This document shows positions 24,584 through 33,217 of a stretch of DNA of 64,000 nucleotides, piece after piece. The position numbers were made by a program, and so were the translations under genes. The notes under the pieces were generated by a model that worked only from the letters and a program-made list of their open reading frames with translations, did not search any database and was not told the DNA's origin. Numbering within the stretch: position 1 is the first letter of the stretch; every line of letters begins with the position of its first letter. Source of the DNA: Caulobacter flavus (GTDB lineage Bacteria; Pseudomonadota; Alphaproteobacteria; Caulobacterales; Caulobacteraceae); the NCBI RefSeq assembly GCF_003722335.1, contig NZ_CP026100.1:4748001-4812000 (forward strand), read 5' to 3'.

Positions 24584-27514
24584 TCAGAACCGCAGGCGCA
24601 CGCCCGCGCGGTACATCCGACCGATGGTGTCGTAGAGGTAGGGGTTGACGCCCGGGCTGACGTTGGTGGTCGGCGCGGCGACCGGATCCTCGTCGAACAG
24701 GTTGTCGACCTTGAAGTAGGCGGTGACGTTGTCGTTGACGTCGTAGGTGCCGCCGAGGTCGACGTAGGTCGCCCCCTCCATGTGGTTGTTGTCGATGGTG
24801 CGGCGCTGCACGGTCGAGACCGGGCAGTTGGTCTGGCACTCGATGTATTCGTTGTTGTAGACGCCGTCGCTGATCCAGCGCTGGTAGAGGGTCAGGCTGA
24901 GGCGGTCGAGCGCCCAGGTCTGGCTGAAGGTCGCCTTCCAGTCGGGCGTGTTGGACAGGTTCACGCCGGCGCTCTCGACCGGGATCGTGCCAAGCACGCC
25001 CGAGGTGGTCTTGAAGCTCATGACGTGGGTGGCCAGCGCGCGGATCGACAGCGTGCCCGGCAGGCCCCAGTCTTCCAGGTTCTTGCGGTAGATCGCCTCC
25101 AGGTCGACGCCCTTGGTGCGCATGGTGGCGACGTTGAAGGCCTGCACCCGCACGAAGTTGGTGTTGGGCTGAGTGCTGGTCAGCAGCATCGCCCCGCAGA
25201 TCTCCTGGTTGCCGGCGACGCACAGGTCGACCAGGTCCTGGGCGGCAAGCGAGTTGATAGCGCCGTCGACCTTGATGTCGAAATAGTCGGCCGAGAAGCT
25301 GAAGCCCGGCAGCCAGGCCGGCTCGGCCAGGACGACGCCGACCTCGGTGTTGCGGGCGATCTCGGGGCGCAGGTTGCTGTTGCCGACGATCTCCTGGAGG
25401 ACGTTCACCGCCGTGCCCTTGTAGAGGACGGTGGCGTTGGTCACGACCGGCGGCGCGAACAGCTCGCCCAGGTTCGGGGCGCGGATGTCGCGCGAGGTCA
25501 CCGCCCGCAGGCGCAGGCCCTGGACCGGCGTCTTCCAGACGCCGCCCAGCTTCCACGTCGTGACGTTGCCCGAGGTGCTGTACTTGGTCTGGCGAACCGC
25601 GCCGTTGATGTTGGCCTCGCCGAGGGTCTCGGACTGCAGGACCGGCACGTTGGCTTCGAGGTAGCCTTCGACGACGTTATAGGAGCCGTGGCCGCCGTGG
25701 TAGTTGCCGGCGTACCAGTTGTTGCCGGCCACGCGCAGCAGCGGATCGGCCTTGTAGTCGTCGGTGTAGCCGTTGTCGGCCGTGGCGCCGTCGCCGTAGG
25801 GGTCGCCGACGGTCTTGTACTTCTCCTCGCGCCATTCCAGGCCGGCGGCGATGGCCACCGGGCCGGCCCACGACTGCAGCGGCTCGCCGGTGACGTTGAA
25901 CGCGGCGACGGACTGGTTCTGCTTGGAGCGCTGGCGCGGCCCGTTCTCGGGCATCACGTAGGCCCGGGCGGCCGGATCCTGGGTGACGTTGCCGATGATG
26001 TTCAGCGGCACGCAGCCGTTGGCGCGGGCGATCGGGTCACGGCAGATCACCGTGCCGTTCGGGCCGGCGATGGCGTCGATGGCGGCGTTGTAGCGCGGCG
26101 TCAGGGTGATGTTGTCGACGTCGATGCTGATGCGGTTCACGCCGTAGGCGTAGTAGGCGTCATAGCTCCACGACGTGCCGAACACCTCGCGGCTGCCGCT
26201 GGCGCCGAGCACGAAGCGTTCCTGCTCGCGCTTGACGTTGACGTCGATGGGACCGAACGCGCCGTTGCTGGTGCCCATCTGGAAGCTGGTGATGTTGTTG
26301 TTGACGCAGGCCGTGCGGATGGCGGCCGGCACGAACGGGTTCTCGCACTGGATGGTCAGGCCGGTGCGCTCGGCGCCGACGTTGGGCTGGTTGAGCGAGT
26401 TCACCTGGGCGAAGTTGGTGGTCAGGTAGATCTCGTCGTCGTCGCCCCACTTGTAGCTGACGCGGCCGTAGGCGACCTTGCGCTTGAGGCGCGCGGCCAG
26501 GGTCGGCGAGGCGCCGATGCCGCCCGACAGGTCGCCGCCGACGCAGAACGGAGCGAAGCAGCCGGTGACGCCGCCAGCGCCGTTGGGCGTGCCGCCCGAG
26601 CCGTACTGGAACTGATAGGGCGCGCCGCCCTGACCGAAGGCGATGCCTTGCAGCGGTCCGTTCGTGATCAGGCCGTACTTGGCGTACTGGATCTGCTGGG
26701 CGCCCTTGATGACGCGGTACTGCGGCAGGCCGTCGGTGGTCGAGGCCAGCGGACGCACCTGGATGGCGGGCGTCTCGTACCAGTCGCGGCCGCCGGCCTG
26801 CTGCTCGCCGAAGCCGCCGGCCAGGACGCCGGCCTCGCGGCTGTACTCGACGCTGCCGATGACGCGCAGGCGATCGTCCATGAAGGCGTCGCCGAACGCG
26901 GCCTGGGCCACGAAGGTGTCGTTGTCGCGGTACTTGCTCTCGCCGCCTTCGAGGCGGGCCTTGAAGCCCTCGAAGGTCTTGTCGGTCACGAAGTTGACGA
27001 CGCCGCCGATGGCGTCCGAACCATACGAGGCCGAGGCGCCGCCGGTGACCACGTCGACCTGCTTGATCAGCAGTTGCGGGAACTGGCTGACGTCGGAGAC
27101 GCCGTTGATGTTGGCCGGGGTGACGCGCTGGCCGTCCAGCAGGGTCAGGGTGCGGATGGGGCCAAGGCCCCGCAGGCTGAACGAACTCAGGCCCTGCATG
27201 CCGCTGCTGGTGCTGTTGACGAAGACCGTCTTGCCGGTGCTGCCCTGCAGGGCCGGCATCTGGACGATGGCCTGGAAGACGTTGGGCTGCGAGGCCTTCT
27301 CGAGGTCCTCGGCGGTGACGGTGGTGGTCGGCGTCGGCTGGGTGAAGCCGCGCGAGGCGATGCGCGAACCGGTGACGACGACTTCAGAGACGGTGGCGTC
27401 GCCTTCGGCCGCGGGCGCTTCGGCCTGCTGCGCCGCATGGGCCATCGCCCCCCAGGACAACAGCGCCAGAGCCGAGACCGTGCCGGCGTAGGTTCGGCGA
27501 TTCAATTTCAACAA
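24584..27514 (-). CDS. TonB-dependent receptor of the amino-sugar/D-amino-acid cluster
   Basis: The protein has 976 residues, long for the class. It begins at TTG 27514 (a second TTG follows at once), with AAGGGGG seven bases upstream. The signal peptide ends MAHA-AQQ. A TonB-box-like SEVVVTGSRI leads into a plug with TLTLLDGQRVTP and VVTGGASASYGSDAIGGVVNF, of the large carbohydrate/peptide TBDR group. The barrel ends RLRF. It lies upstream of the GntP-DUF1349-GH20 genes and probably imports the oligomer they process. The ligand is unknown. The TTG start may keep expression low. Confidence 0.88.
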   Translation of the reverse strand: MLKLNRRTYAGTVSALALLSWGAMAHAAQQAEAPAAEGDATVSEVVVTGSRIASRGFTQPTPTTTVTAEDLEKASQPNVFQAIVQMPALQGSTGKTVFVNSTSSGMQGLSSFSLRGLGPIRTLTLLDGQRVTPANINGVSDVSQFPQLLIKQVDVVTGGASASYGSDAIGGVVNFVTDKTFEGFKARLEGGESKYRDNDTFVAQAAFGDAFMDDRLRVIGSVEYSREAGVLAGGFGEQQAGGRDWYETPAIQVRPLASTTDGLPQYRVIKGAQQIQYAKYGLITNGPLQGIAFGQGGAPYQFQYGSGGTPNGAGGVTGCFAPFCVGGDLSGGIGASPTLAARLKRKVAYGRVSYKWGDDDEIYLTTNFAQVNSLNQPNVGAERTGLTIQCENPFVPAAIRTACVNNNITSFQMGTSNGAFGPIDVNVKREQERFVLGASGSREVFGTSWSYDAYYAYGVNRISIDVDNITLTPRYNAAIDAIAGPNGTVICRDPIARANGCVPLNIIGNVTQDPAARAYVMPENGPRQRSKQNQSVAAFNVTGEPLQSWAGPVAIAAGLEWREEKYKTVGDPYGDGATADNGYTDDYKADPLLRVAGNNWYAGNYHGGHGSYNVVEGYLEANVPVLQSETLGEANINGAVRQTKYSTSGNVTTWKLGGVWKTPVQGLRLRAVTSRDIRAPNLGELFAPPVVTNATVLYKGTAVNVLQEIVGNSNLRPEIARNTEVGVVLAEPAWLPGFSFSADYFDIKVDGAINSLAAQDLVDLCVAGNQEICGAMLLTSTQPNTNFVRVQAFNVATMRTKGVDLEAIYRKNLEDWGLPGTLSIRALATHVMSFKTTSGVLGTIPVESAGVNLSNTPDWKATFSQTWALDRLSLTLYQRWISDGVYNNEYIECQTNCPVSTVQRRTIDNNHMEGATYVDLGGTYDVNDNVTAYFKVDNLFDEDPVAAPTTNVSPGVNPYLYDTIGRMYRAGVRLRF

Positions 27515-28028
27515 CTTCCAGCCCCCTTGCTCGAGGAGTTCGAGCCCGGGCGCACTGATGGCGCTCTCTGAACCCGACTCCAGATAAATGTTATTACTTC
27601 CCTGCTCGCGCAGAGACGCTCTTTATGTTTTCGAATGTCGGACAATCACGCGCGGATACTGTTGCGAACCGCGCCGCCGCCTTCAATTCCCGCCCCATTC
27701 AGGACGCAGGAAGGATTGTCACAGCCCCTATATAACGTCAATCACAAAACATTCATTTATGTAGCAATCATAAAAACATTGCCTAAGGGCGCACCTGGAA
27801 CCGGCAATAATTCCTTATTTTTCAATGACAAGAACGGCGCCCAGAAATGCGGCGCCGATGAAAGATACGCTTTCAAAGCGACGCGAGCACGCTTTCGCGC
27901 ACACGCCAGACGCTTGAGACCGCTATCAAGAGAAGATCAAATTCCGAGCGCACGAATAGGCGATCAGGCGCCACGACCAAACATACGGCCGCAAGGTGCG
28001 CAGAAGAGATCGCCGGACGCGGCCCCGA
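27515..28028. other. 514-base AT-richer intergenic region upstream of the TBDR
   Basis: This gap separates the end of the RpiR gene from the leftward receptor gene. Its GC content falls clearly below the surroundings at about 27580-27830. On the minus strand GCTACATA (27765-27758) matches 7 of 8 positions of the Caulobacter -10 element, but no good -35 precedes it. That would leave a 5' leader of roughly 235 bases. A plus-strand open frame crosses here but its composition and basic C-terminal part look non-coding. Confidence 0.5.
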
Positions 28029-28967
28029 TCAGTCGCCGATCGGCTGCTGAGGCGCGATTCCGTGGAGCCAGGCGACGCTGCCCCGGGCCCGACGCAGCAT
28101 CTGGTGCGCCCGCTCGCCGAGCGATGCGGCGACGGCGTAGGCCAGGCGGTCGATGACGAACAGCTGGGCGAAGCGCATCGGGTTGGGCTGGAACTCCTCC
28201 ACGCCCGACGGCGACAGCCCCACGTGCAGGCAGATGTCGGCGTCGCGGCCCAGCGGCGAGTCCGCGTCGGTGATGGCGATGCAGACGGCCTTGTAGTGCT
28301 TGGCCAGCTCCATGCTCTCCTGCAGCTCGCGCGGGCGGCCGGTGGAGGACAGGAACAGCGCCACGTCGCCGGGCGACAGGATGGCGGCCGACATCCGCTG
28401 GGCGTAGCCGTCGGTGAACACCATGGCCGGCACGTCGAGGCGGAACAGGCGGTTGTGGATCTCGCTGGCCAGGGCGGCCGAACTGCCGCCGATTCCGTAG
28501 ACGACCACGCGCGCGGCCTTGGCGATGGCCAGGGCGGCGGCCTGCAGGTCGTTCTCGTTCAAAGTCTCGCGCGTGCGCCCGAGGGCGTCGATGATGGTGT
28601 CGAACAGGCGGTCGGCGACAGCGGCGTCGGCGCCCGAGGCGGCGACCGGATCGGGCCTGGCCGGCGCCGGCCGCGCCGCCCGCTCGCGCTGGTCGGTGAC
28701 GGCCTGGGCGTGCGCCAGCTCCTGGATCAGGCGGAACTTCAGGTCCTTGAAGCCCTCGCAGCCCACGGTGCGGCAGAAGCGCAGGACGGTGGGCTCGCTG
28801 ACGCCCAGATCGGTGGCGACCGACTTGACGCTGGCGCGGACGAACTCGTGCGGGGACTTCAGGATCAGCTTGGCGATCTTGAGGTCGGAGCGCGTCATCG
28901 CCTCCATCATCGCCTCGATGCGCGGAAGGATGTCGCCGTCGTCGACGGCGCTTTCAGACTGACTCAT
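28029..28967 (-). CDS. RpiR/MurR-family regulator with SIS domain
   Basis: The protein has 312 residues. The N-terminal RpiR helix-turn-helix includes ASVKSVATDLGVSEPTVLRFCRTVGCEGFKDLK. The C-terminal SIS domain includes VVVYGIGGSSAALASEI and DVALFLSSTGRPRELQE, which binds phosphosugars or amino-sugar metabolites. I use ATG 28967 (AAGGG seven bases upstream) rather than an earlier in-frame start at 29018. It is divergent from ridA. Its SIS domain and the hexosaminidase nearby suggest it senses an amino-sugar phosphate and controls this cluster. Confidence 0.87.
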   Translation of the reverse strand: MSQSESAVDDGDILPRIEAMMEAMTRSDLKIAKLILKSPHEFVRASVKSVATDLGVSEPTVLRFCRTVGCEGFKDLKFRLIQELAHAQAVTDQRERAARPAPARPDPVAASGADAAVADRLFDTIIDALGRTRETLNENDLQAAALAIAKAARVVVYGIGGSSAALASEIHNRLFRLDVPAMVFTDGYAQRMSAAILSPGDVALFLSSTGRPRELQESMELAKHYKAVCIAITDADSPLGRDADICLHVGLSPSGVEEFQPNPMRFAQLFVIDRLAYAVAASLGERAHQMLRRARGSVAWLHGIAPQQPIGD

Positions 28968-29074
28968 CCCCCAATCCCTTCGCCCAGGCAACGCACGCTC
29001 ACCGACAGATACCGACAACGATGTCGCGCCGCAATCAAGGTCGCCGGCTTGCCGACACCAAGAATGATAGTTTT

Positions 29075-29102
29075 GCTACATTTTCGTTGACACCGCTACA
29101 TC
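29075..29102 (+). promoter_or_regulatory. Candidate promoter elements for ridA
   Basis: GCTACATC at 29095-29102 matches the Caulobacter -10 consensus GCTANAWC at all eight positions, and GCTACATT at 29075-29082 matches at seven. The two are exactly 20 bases apart. TTGACA lies between them at 29087-29092, too close to serve as -35 for the second. They stand 50-77 bases before the ridA start. Confidence 0.4.
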
Positions 29103-29151
29103 CGACATGGCTCCTGAGGATCGGAACTCGACCTTGAGTCAGGAGAATTTC

Positions 29152-29541
29152 GTGTCCATCCAACGCATCGGCGCGGCCACCACGGGCACCGGCGGCAACG
29201 CCCTGCCCTTCTGCCAGGCCACGGTCGCCAACGGCTTCGTCTTCGTCTCGGGCCAGGTGCCGATGGACGAGAACGGCGTGCTGGTCGACGGCGGCGTCGT
29301 GCCCCAGACCCACAAGGTCATCGAGAACATCGTCGGCATCCTGGCCAAGGCCGGCTGCACCCTGAAGGACGTGGTCAAGGCCAATGTCTGGCTGGACGAC
29401 GCCCGCGACTTTCACGCCTTCAACCGCGTCTACAACAGCTATTTCGGCGACGCCCTGCCGGCCCGCGCCTGCGTGCAGTCGCCGATGATGGTCGACTGCA
29501 AGGTCGAGATCGAGGTCATCGCCCTGGTTCCGCAGGCCTGA
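29152..29541 (+). CDS. ridA: RidA-family enamine/imine deaminase
   Basis: The protein has 129 residues from GTG 29152, which has AGGAG six bases upstream. A longer ATG reading from 29107 would add a non-homologous leader. Motifs GFVFVSGQVPMDENG, LKDVVKANVWLDD, FNRVYNSYFGDALPARACVQ (with the active-site Arg) and VEIEVIALVPQ define RidA/YjgF. The family hydrolyses reactive 2-aminoacrylate and similar imines released by PLP dehydratases. That fits its place five bases before a D-amino-acid dehydratase/aldolase-like gene. Confidence 0.93.
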   Translation: MSIQRIGAATTGTGGNALPFCQATVANGFVFVSGQVPMDENGVLVDGGVVPQTHKVIENIVGILAKAGCTLKDVVKANVWLDDARDFHAFNRVYNSYFGDALPARACVQSPMMVDCKVEIEVIALVPQA

Positions 29542-29546
29542 CGCCG

Positions 29547-30842
29547 ATGCTGTCGCCCGCCGAACTCGACGCCCTGCCCCTCGCGCCCGGAACCAAGGCC
29601 GTCCCGCTGGACGGCTCGGTGCGGACGCTCGGCGATCTGGCCGGACGGGGCCTGTCTCTGCTCGGCGGCGACATCCCGATGCCGGCCGCGGTGCTCAAGC
29701 GCGCCGCGATCGACAACAACCTGTCGGTCATGCAGGCTTATGTCGACGCGGCGGGCGCGAAGCTGGCGCCGCACGCCAAGACCACCATGTGCCCGCAACT
29801 GCTGGCGCGGCAGATCGAGGGCGGCGCCTGGGGCCTGACGGCGGCGACCATGACCCAGCTGAAGCTGTGCCACCAGATCGGCGCGCCGCGCCTGATCCTG
29901 GCCAACCAGCTGGTCGGCCGCGCCGAGATCGAGTGCCTGCGCGACCTGACGACCGCCGCGCCGCTGCGGCCGGTGTACGTGCTGGTCGACGGCGAGGCCG
30001 GCGTGCGGGAGATCTCCGGGATCTTCGCCGCCGCGCCCGACGCCCCGCCCGCCCGCCTGCTGATCGAACTGGGCATGGCCGACGGCCGCTGCGGCGTGCG
30101 CTCGGTCGAGCAGGGCGTGGCCCTGGCCCGCCTGATCCACGACCTGCCCGGTGTCGAGCTGCACGGCGTCGAAGGCTACGAGGGCCTGGTGTTCAGCGAC
30201 CACGCCGCGCAGGACGCCGTGGCGGTCGACGCCTATCTCGACGGCCTGACCGGCCTGCACCACGCCCTGCGCGCCGAAGGTCTGTACGCGGCCGGCGAGG
30301 TGGTGCTGACGGCCGGCGGCTCGGCCTATTACGACCTGGTGGCCCGCGCCCTGGCGGGCGAAGCGCCCGGCGCGACGATCGTGCTGCGCAGCGGCTGCTA
30401 CGTGACCCACGACAGCGGCTTCTACCGCGAACTGCTGGCCCGCATGGACGCCCGCGAGGACGTCCACGGCGCGGTCGGCGCGCCGCCGCGCCTGCGGCCG
30501 GCGCTGGAGGTCTGGACGCGGGTGATCTCGCGCCCGCAGCCGGACATGGCCATGGTCATGATGGGCAAGCGCGACGTCTCGTTCGACATCCACCTGCCGA
30601 CGGCCCGCCGCTGGTTCCGTCCCGGCCTGCACCAGGAAGCGCAGGCCGTCGACGGGATCGTCACCGCCAAGCTGGCCGACCAGCACGGCTTCCTCACGAT
30701 CGCCCCCGACGCCGACCTGGCCGTCGGCGACCTGCTCGGCTTCGAGATCTCCCACCCCTGCACGACCTTCGACAAGTGGTCGGTGCTGCTGGAGGTGGAC
30801 GAGGCCTACGGCGTGCTGGGCGGCCTGAAGACCTTTTTCTGA
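29547..30842 (+). CDS. D-serine dehydratase / D-threonine aldolase-like PLP enzyme
   Basis: The protein has 431 residues with an alanine-racemase-type N-terminal barrel. The PLP lysine is K78 in LAPHAKTTMCPQL. The C-terminal DSD/D-Thr-aldolase-like domain ends with HPCTTFDKWSVLLEV, whose His-x-Cys resembles the metal site of eukaryotic-type D-serine dehydratases. It likely deaminates or cleaves free D-amino acids. RidA upstream removes the imine by-product, and the N-acyl-D-aminoacylase downstream makes the free substrate. Which D-amino acid is used is not evident. Confidence 0.85.
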   Translation: MLSPAELDALPLAPGTKAVPLDGSVRTLGDLAGRGLSLLGGDIPMPAAVLKRAAIDNNLSVMQAYVDAAGAKLAPHAKTTMCPQLLARQIEGGAWGLTAATMTQLKLCHQIGAPRLILANQLVGRAEIECLRDLTTAAPLRPVYVLVDGEAGVREISGIFAAAPDAPPARLLIELGMADGRCGVRSVEQGVALARLIHDLPGVELHGVEGYEGLVFSDHAAQDAVAVDAYLDGLTGLHHALRAEGLYAAGEVVLTAGGSAYYDLVARALAGEAPGATIVLRSGCYVTHDSGFYRELLARMDAREDVHGAVGAPPRLRPALEVWTRVISRPQPDMAMVMMGKRDVSFDIHLPTARRWFRPGLHQEAQAVDGIVTAKLADQHGFLTIAPDADLAVGDLLGFEISHPCTTFDKWSVLLEVDEAYGVLGGLKTFF

Positions 30843-30874
30843 GTGACCGTTCCTTGAGTGATCAGACGCACGCC

Positions 30875-32326
30875 ATGGCCAGCCCCCTCCCCTCCGCCGA
30901 CATCGTCCTGAAGGGCGGCACGGTCATCGACGGCAGCGGCGCGCCGGCCTTCGTCGCCGACGTCGCCCTGGCCGGCGACACCATCGTCGCGGTGGGGCCC
31001 TCGCTGCCGATCGGGACGGCCCAGGCGATCGACGTCTCGGGCCTGGTTGTGGCGCCGGGCTTCATCGACGTGCACACCCACGACGATCTCGTCTGCATCA
31101 CCCAGCCCGACATGCTGCCCAAGATCAGCCAGGGTGTGACGACGGTCGTTGCCGGCAACTGCGGGATCTCGGCCCCGCTGCTGCGCTTCGACGAGGCGGT
31201 GGCCGAACCGTTCAACCTGCTGGGCGCGCGCGAGGACTTCGCCTACGCCGCCTTCGCCGACTATCGCCGCGCCATCGAGGCGGCCGCGCCGCGCGTCAAC
31301 GTGGCGGCCCTGGTCGGCCATTCGACGCTGCGGGTGCTGTGCATGGACGACCTGGAGCGTCCCGCCACCCCGGCCGAGCGCGAGCGGATGGACGCCCTGC
31401 TGCGCGACGCCCTGGCCGAAGGCGCCCTGGGCATGAGCTCGGGCGTGTTCTACGCCCCGGCCTGGGCGGCGGACCTGGAGGAACTGCAGGCCCTGGCCCG
31501 CACGGTCGCCGAAGCCGGCGGCGTCTACACCGCCCATATCCGCGACGAGCGCGAGGGCATCATCGAGGCGCTGAAGGAAGCCTTCGCCGTGGCCGCGCCC
31601 AGCGGCGCGCCGCTCATCCTGTCGCACCACAAGTGCGCGGGCGTGCGCAACTGGGGTCGCGCGGCCGAGACCCTGGGCCTGATCGACCAGACCCGCCAGG
31701 GCCAGCCGGTGCACCTGGACTGCTATCCCTACACCGCCGGCTCGACGATCATCCGGCCCGACCTGGCCGACGGCGAGGTCGAGATCCTGGTCAACTGGTC
31801 CGAGCCGCACCCGGAGATGGCCGGCCGCACCCTGGCGGCGATCGCGGCCGACTGGGGCCTGTCGCAGCCGGCCGCAGCGGAGCGGCTGATGCCCGGCGGC
31901 GCCAGCTACTTCCAGATGGCCGAAGCCGACATGCGCTCGATCCTGGCCCACCCCTGCTGCATGGTGGGCTCGGACGGGCTGCCGCACGACAAGCGCCCGC
32001 ACCCGCGCCTGTGGGGCGCGTTCCCGCGCGTGCTGGGCCACTACGCCCGCGACCAGAAGCTGATCAGCCTGGAGGCCGCGGTCCACAAGATGACGGGCCT
32101 GGCCGCCGACACCTTCCGCCTGGCCGGTCGCGGCCGCGTGGCCGTGGGGATGAAGGCCGACCTGACGGTGTTCGACGCCGACGCGATCATCGACCAGGCC
32201 ACCTACGAGGCCCCCACCCGCCCGGCCAAGGGCGTGGAGCAGGTGTTCGTCAACGGGTCGCTGGCCTGGAGCGGCGGCGGCGTCGTCGGCCGGCGGTCGG
32301 GCCGCTTCCTGCGATCGGCGACCTGA
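30875..32326 (+). CDS. N-acyl-D-amino-acid deacylase
   Basis: The protein has 483 residues of the amidohydrolase superfamily. The metal site has H67-T-H69-D-D, Cys96 in VAGNCGIS, and LILSHHKCAG. The active-site Asp is in MVGSDGLPHDKRPHPRLWGAFPR, a D-aminoacylase signature. The C-terminal GVEQVFVNG is typical. The enzyme frees D-amino acids from N-acyl (often N-acetyl) derivatives. ATG 30875 lies 32 bases after the PLP-enzyme gene. An upstream in-frame TTG at 30855 is possible. Confidence 0.92.
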   Translation: MASPLPSADIVLKGGTVIDGSGAPAFVADVALAGDTIVAVGPSLPIGTAQAIDVSGLVVAPGFIDVHTHDDLVCITQPDMLPKISQGVTTVVAGNCGISAPLLRFDEAVAEPFNLLGAREDFAYAAFADYRRAIEAAAPRVNVAALVGHSTLRVLCMDDLERPATPAERERMDALLRDALAEGALGMSSGVFYAPAWAADLEELQALARTVAEAGGVYTAHIRDEREGIIEALKEAFAVAAPSGAPLILSHHKCAGVRNWGRAAETLGLIDQTRQGQPVHLDCYPYTAGSTIIRPDLADGEVEILVNWSEPHPEMAGRTLAAIAADWGLSQPAAAERLMPGGASYFQMAEADMRSILAHPCCMVGSDGLPHDKRPHPRLWGAFPRVLGHYARDQKLISLEAAVHKMTGLAADTFRLAGRGRVAVGMKADLTVFDADAIIDQATYEAPTRPAKGVEQVFVNGSLAWSGGGVVGRRSGRFLRSAT

Positions 32327-32329
32327 GTT

Positions 32330-33217
32330 TCAGCGCGCGGTGTCGTGTTTGTCGCGACGCCGCACGCCCATCAGCAGGCGCGCCTCGAGCCGCTTGCGCA
32401 GGGCCGCGTAGTAGGCGCTGAGGAAGTCGTAGTCGTCTTCCTGGGCCAGGCGCGTCCAGCCGATCTTGCCGGCGATGCGGTCGGCCACGGCGCGCATGGT
32501 CTTGCGATCGCGCTCGCGCAGCACGTCCTCGAGGACGTGCAGCTCCTTGGCGCCGTAGGCGTCGATCTGTTCCAGGGTGAAGGCGTAGCGCTGCAGGCGC
32601 TCGGCCCCCTCGTCGGCCATGTCGCGCATCAGCTTGCGCTTGGGCGCGCGAACGACCCAGGTGCCGCCGATCAGGTCGCCGGCCCGCAGGCGGTCCTTGT
32701 TGAACAGCGGGAACAACACGAACACACCGGCCCAGGTGATCCCCAGCAGGTACATCCAGCCCTCGACGCCGCCGCCCTCCACCCCGGCCGGGGCGAACAG
32801 CATGCTGATCGGGATGAAGACCTCAAGCTCGCGCATGGCGTTGCGGGCGAAGATCGCGCCCGGGCGCAGGCGGCCGCCGTCGCGGGCGGCGACGCGGATG
32901 CCCATGGCCCGCTTGCCCGGCGTGGCGGCCGCGGCGCTCAGCTCGAAGCCGACGAAGTAGAAGTTGCGCAGCAGGAAGAAGCCGAGCAGCCACACCACCG
33001 CGATCATCTCCGCGCCCTTCAGCCCGGCTGCGGCCAGGGCCCCTACGCCGATCAGGCCGATCAGCAGCGAAGCGACGATCAGCACCAGCAGCATGATGGC
33101 CGCGTCCACGAAGAAGGCGGCGGCGCGCTGACTGGCGTCGGCCAGCTGCAGGCGAAGGTCGACGCCTTCGGGCGTGACGAAGGCGCGCGTCAGCTTGAGA
33201 GTGGTCGCCTCGCTCAT
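32330..33217 (-). CDS. RDD-family membrane protein of the MoxR operon
   Basis: The protein has 295 residues. An RDD domain (about 20-165) with two to three membrane segments includes QRAAAFFVDAAIMLLVLI, ATPGKRAMGIRV and DLIGGTWVV. A soluble basic C-terminal extension of about 110 residues follows (EQIDAYGAKELHVLEDVL), a common feature of RDD proteins encoded next to MoxR. Its start overlaps the SpoIIM-like gene stop (ATGA). Function is unknown. It is the last gene of the six-gene operon. Confidence 0.85.
   Translation of the reverse strand: MSEATTLKLTRAFVTPEGVDLRLQLADASQRAAAFFVDAAIMLLVLIVASLLIGLIGVGALAAAGLKGAEMIAVVWLLGFFLLRNFYFVGFELSAAAATPGKRAMGIRVAARDGGRLRPGAIFARNAMRELEVFIPISMLFAPAGVEGGGVEGWMYLLGITWAGVFVLFPLFNKDRLRAGDLIGGTWVVRAPKRKLMRDMADEGAERLQRYAFTLEQIDAYGAKELHVLEDVLRERDRKTMRAVADRIAGKIGWTRLAQEDDYDFLSAYYAALRKRLEARLLMGVRRRDKHDTAR

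Noticed and set aside
27635-28156. A 173-codon open frame on the plus strand in the TBDR upstream region
   Set aside because: Lower GC, no codon bias, no convincing start context, and a C-terminal part of basic low-complexity residues overlapping the RpiR gene antisense. Best explained as promoter DNA.
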